From: an uncultured Acidimicrobiales bacterium
GTDB lineage: Bacteria; Actinomycetota; Acidimicrobiia; Acidimicrobiales; SZUA-35
DNA: 51,584 bases
NCBI GenBank assembly: GCA_938029215.1
Contig: CALHFG010000100.1
Span: forward strand, 1 to 51,584
Direction of reading: 5' to 3'
Under the pieces are notes generated by a model. That model did no database searches and was not told the origin of the DNA. It saw only the letters and a program-made list of their open reading frames with translations. Numbering within the stretch: the stretch's first letter is position 1; each line of letters opens with the position of its first letter. Both the position numbers and the translations under genes were made by a program. Below, piece after piece: positions 49,605 to 51,584 of the stretch.

Positions 49605-51395
49605 ATGACCCGCCTCAACGGAGCCCAAGCCCTCATCAAGAGTCTCGAAGCCGAGGGTGTCGACGTGGTATTCGGCTACCCGGGCGGCGCCATCCTTCCG
49701 GTGTATGACCCGATCCTGGACTCACCAATTCGACACGTGCTCGTGCGTCACGAGCAGGGTGCGGGACACATGGCCGAGGGTTACGCCCACGCCACAGGCC
49801 GACCGGGAGTTTGCATGGTCACCAGCGGACCAGCGGCGACCAACGTCGTCACACCGCTCGCGGACGCAATGCTCGACAGCGTCCCCATGGTCTGCATCAC
49901 CGGCCAGGTCGCGCTGCCCGCCATCGGGACCGACGCATTCCAAGAATGCGACACCACCGGCATCACCCGCTCGATTACCAAGCACAACTTCCTCGTAACC
50001 CGGGCCGAAGATATTCCTGGCACGATCAAAGCTGCGTTCCACATTGCTACTACCGGCCGCCCCGGCCCCGTACTAGTCGACATCCCAAAGAACATCGTGG
50101 ACGCCAACAACCCCGACGCGTATTTCGACTTCGACTACGAAGCCGCCCAATACGACCTGCCGGGCTATGCCCCGTCGGTTGAGCCTGATCTTGCACTGAT
50201 CGACAGCGCCGCGAAACTTATCGCCCAGGCGTCTCAGCCGGTGCTGTACGTCGGCGGCGGCGTGCTCAAGGCACGCGGCGCCGAGGCGCTGCTCGAGCTG
50301 GTCGAGCTCACCGGGATTCCCGTCGTGACCACGTTGATGGCTCGTGGGGCGTTCCCCGACAACCACGAGCTGTGCCTCGGCATGCCCGGCATGCACGGCA
50401 ACTACACCGCGGTGACCGCAATGCAGAAGAGCGACCTGCTCATCGCCCTCGGTTCCCGATTTGACGACCGCATCACTGGCCGCGTGGGTGCGTTCGCACC
50501 CGACGCCAAGGTGATCCACGTAGATATCGATCCCGCCGAACACGGCAAGGTGCGCCGACCCGATGTTGCCATCGCCGCCGACTGTCGGCTTGCCACCGAA
50601 GCGCTGATCAAAGCGCTCAAAGCTGAGGGATACCCGGCCAGTGCCCCCGACATCATGGGCTGGCGGTCAAAGCTCAGCGGTTGGCAAGAGACGTTCCCGG
50701 TCACCTACGAACAGTCAATCGACGGGGAGCTTTTGAAGCCCCAATATGTCATCGAACAACTCCGGGATCTCAGCCCTGAGGACACGATCGTCACCAGTGG
50801 CGTCGGCCAGCATCAGATGTTCGCCAGTCAATACTGGGAGTTCAACCACCCCTACACGTGGATCAACTCCGGTGGGCTCGGCACGATGGGGTTCTCGATC
50901 CCGGCCGCGGTCGGAGCCAAGGCTGCCTTCCCGGATCGCACGGTGTGGAGCATCGACGGAGACGGCTGTTTCCAAATGACTGCTCAAGAGCTCATCACCG
51001 CGGCGGTCGAGAAGATTCCAATCAAAGTTGCCCTCTTGAACAACGCTCACCTGGGCATGGTCAGGCAATGGCAAGACATGTTTTATGACGAGCGTCTGAG
51101 CGAGGTTCATCTCGGCTACGACATGCCCGACTATGTGAAGTGGGCCGAATCCATGGGCTGCGTTGCGTTCCGGGTTGAAGACCCGGACGAGGTGGAGGCC
51201 ACCATCGCCAAGGCAAACGCCATCAACGACCGTCCGGTGGTCATCGAGTTCCGCTGCCTCAGTTCGGAGAAGGTCTACCCGATGGTCCCCGCCGGCGGCT
51301 CGAACGATGACATACTCGTCGATCCTTCGCAACGAAGTCCCGAAACAGCAGCCGAAGCCGGCTCCAACCCCGACGGCGCAGGGAGTGCATCATGA
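49605..51395 (+). CDS. ilvB: Acetolactate synthase large subunit
   Basis: 596-aa thiamine-diphosphate enzyme; first committed step of valine, leucine and isoleucine synthesis. Catalytic Glu50 in [18 protein letters not shown]/central domain ([21 protein letters not shown]), and the ThDP motif from [13 protein letters not shown] to ALLNN. Length normal. Preceded by the attenuator. Stop overlaps ilvN (ATGA). Confidence 0.97.
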   Translation: MTRLNGAQALIKSLEAEGVDVVFGYPGGAILPVYDPILDSPIRHVLVRHEQGAGHMAEGYAHATGRPGVCMVTSGPAATNVVTPLADAMLDSVPMVCITGQVALPAIGTDAFQECDTTGITRSITKHNFLVTRAEDIPGTIKAAFHIATTGRPGPVLVDIPKNIVDANNPDAYFDFDYEAAQYDLPGYAPSVEPDLALIDSAAKLIAQASQPVLYVGGGVLKARGAEALLELVELTGIPVVTTLMARGAFPDNHELCLGMPGMHGNYTAVTAMQKSDLLIALGSRFDDRITGRVGAFAPDAKVIHVDIDPAEHGKVRRPDVAIAADCRLATEALIKALKAEGYPASAPDIMGWRSKLSGWQETFPVTYEQSIDGELLKPQYVIEQLRDLSPEDTIVTSGVGQHQMFASQYWEFNHPYTWINSGGLGTMGFSIPAAVGAKAAFPDRTVWSIDGDGCFQMTAQELITAAVEKIPIKVALLNNAHLGMVRQWQDMFYDERLSEVHLGYDMPDYVKWAESMGCVAFRVEDPDEVEATIAKANAINDRPVVIEFRCLSSEKVYPMVPAGGSNDDILVDPSQRSPETAAEAGSNPDGAGSAS

Positions 51396-51584
51396 CCATC
51401 ACCGCAGCAACCGGATCACCGGAGCCGGGGACCGAAACCCCGCATCGCACCATCGTGGTGCTGGTCGAGAACAAGGCCGGGGTGCTGGCCCGGGTTGCCG
51501 ACCTCTTCGCCCGGCGCGGCTACAACATCGTTTCGCTGGCTGTTGCCCCAACCAGCGACGAACGTTTCAGCCGCATCACGATCG
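51392..51584 (+). CDS. ilvN: Acetolactate synthase small (regulatory) subunit, cut by window
   Basis: First 64 codons of the regulatory subunit. After an N-terminal tail of about 18 residues comes the ACT domain: [20 protein letters not shown] and [20 protein letters not shown], which bind valine for feedback inhibition. Overlaps ilvB by 4 nt. The rest lies beyond the window. Confidence 0.94.
   Translation, partial: MTITAATGSPEPGTETPHRTIVVLVENKAGVLARVADLFARRGYNIVSLAVAPTSDERFSRITI

Noticed and set aside
1-51584. CRISPR arrays, IS elements, prophage, tRNA or rRNA genes
   Set aside because: No regularly spaced repeats, transposase or integrase motifs, and no GGTTCGAATCC-type tRNA arms seen in the intergenic regions.

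Overview
The window looks like chromosomal DNA of a high-GC actinobacterium. My best guess is the class Acidimicrobiia or a close relative, which is an inference. The signs are a PASTA-type Ser/Thr kinase, SigE-like ECF sigma factors each overlapping a membrane partner, an F420-type luciferase-like oxidoreductase, an NDMA-type zinc alcohol dehydrogenase, the gatCAB amidotransferase, many lipoproteins with Thr/Pro-rich linkers, and many genes whose start codon lies only 6-9 nt after a TANNNT -10 hexamer (leaderless transcription). I see no phage, IS, CRISPR, tRNA or rRNA. Genes are dense, with frequent ATGA or 1-nt overlaps inside operons.

Layout: 1-3728 sensor kinase (cut by the window edge), response regulator and PASTA kinase. 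3768-4678 SCP2-like and SRPBCC proteins, tail to tail. 4844-7976 gatC-gatA-gatB. 8078-10772 secreted DUF4214-hydrolase and an M15-like lipoprotein. 10856-13092 ECF sigma plus membrane SH3 protein. 13122-13980 small lipoprotein and DUF952. 18858-13994 (minus) operon of two ABC exporters and a MATE transporter. 18906-21365 dienelactone hydrolase, YihY and an unknown protein. 21510-23861 lon. 23875-27681 nucleotidyltransferase, M1 peptidase lipoprotein, membrane protein, TerC. 27725-29623 orphan THI5/SsuA-like protein and LLM oxidoreductase. 29719-33250 DUF4349 lipoprotein, TlpA-CcdA pair, YdcF-like protein. 33308-35381 ilvD and a tiny membrane protein. 35374-38415 NamZ-like lipoprotein and a superfamily 2 helicase. 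38636-40080 MerR and aldo/keto reductase. 40081-41121 a 1-kb stretch without a credible protein gene. 41122-44804 hydroxyacyl-CoA dehydrogenase, MetY, alpha/beta hydrolase and a 54-aa ORF. 44801-47710 aroQ, OmpA-like protein, alcohol dehydrogenase. 49302-47738 (minus) second ECF sigma and its membrane partner. 49309-51584 ilvB with a leader-peptide attenuator, then the start of ilvN.

The most interesting signal is in 40081-41121. Read on the minus strand it is a chain of hairpins, at least ten closed by GNRA-type tetraloops (seven GCAA), ending in a strong intrinsic terminator with a U-rich tail. Several stems are complete only as minus-strand RNA because they need G-U pairs. I interpret it as a large (about 0.87 kb) structured non-coding RNA that I cannot assign to RNase P, tmRNA, SRP RNA or 6S RNA. 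A second unusual signal is a 64-bp element present twice (8000-8063 and 49369-49432; 48/64 identical without gaps), one copy just upstream of the ilvB attenuator.

Branched-chain amino acid synthesis is represented by ilvD and ilvBN, with attenuation of ilvB directly readable. Cell-envelope functions are prominent: PASTA kinase, M15-like and NamZ-like lipoproteins, OmpA-like protein, two ECF modules and the export operon.
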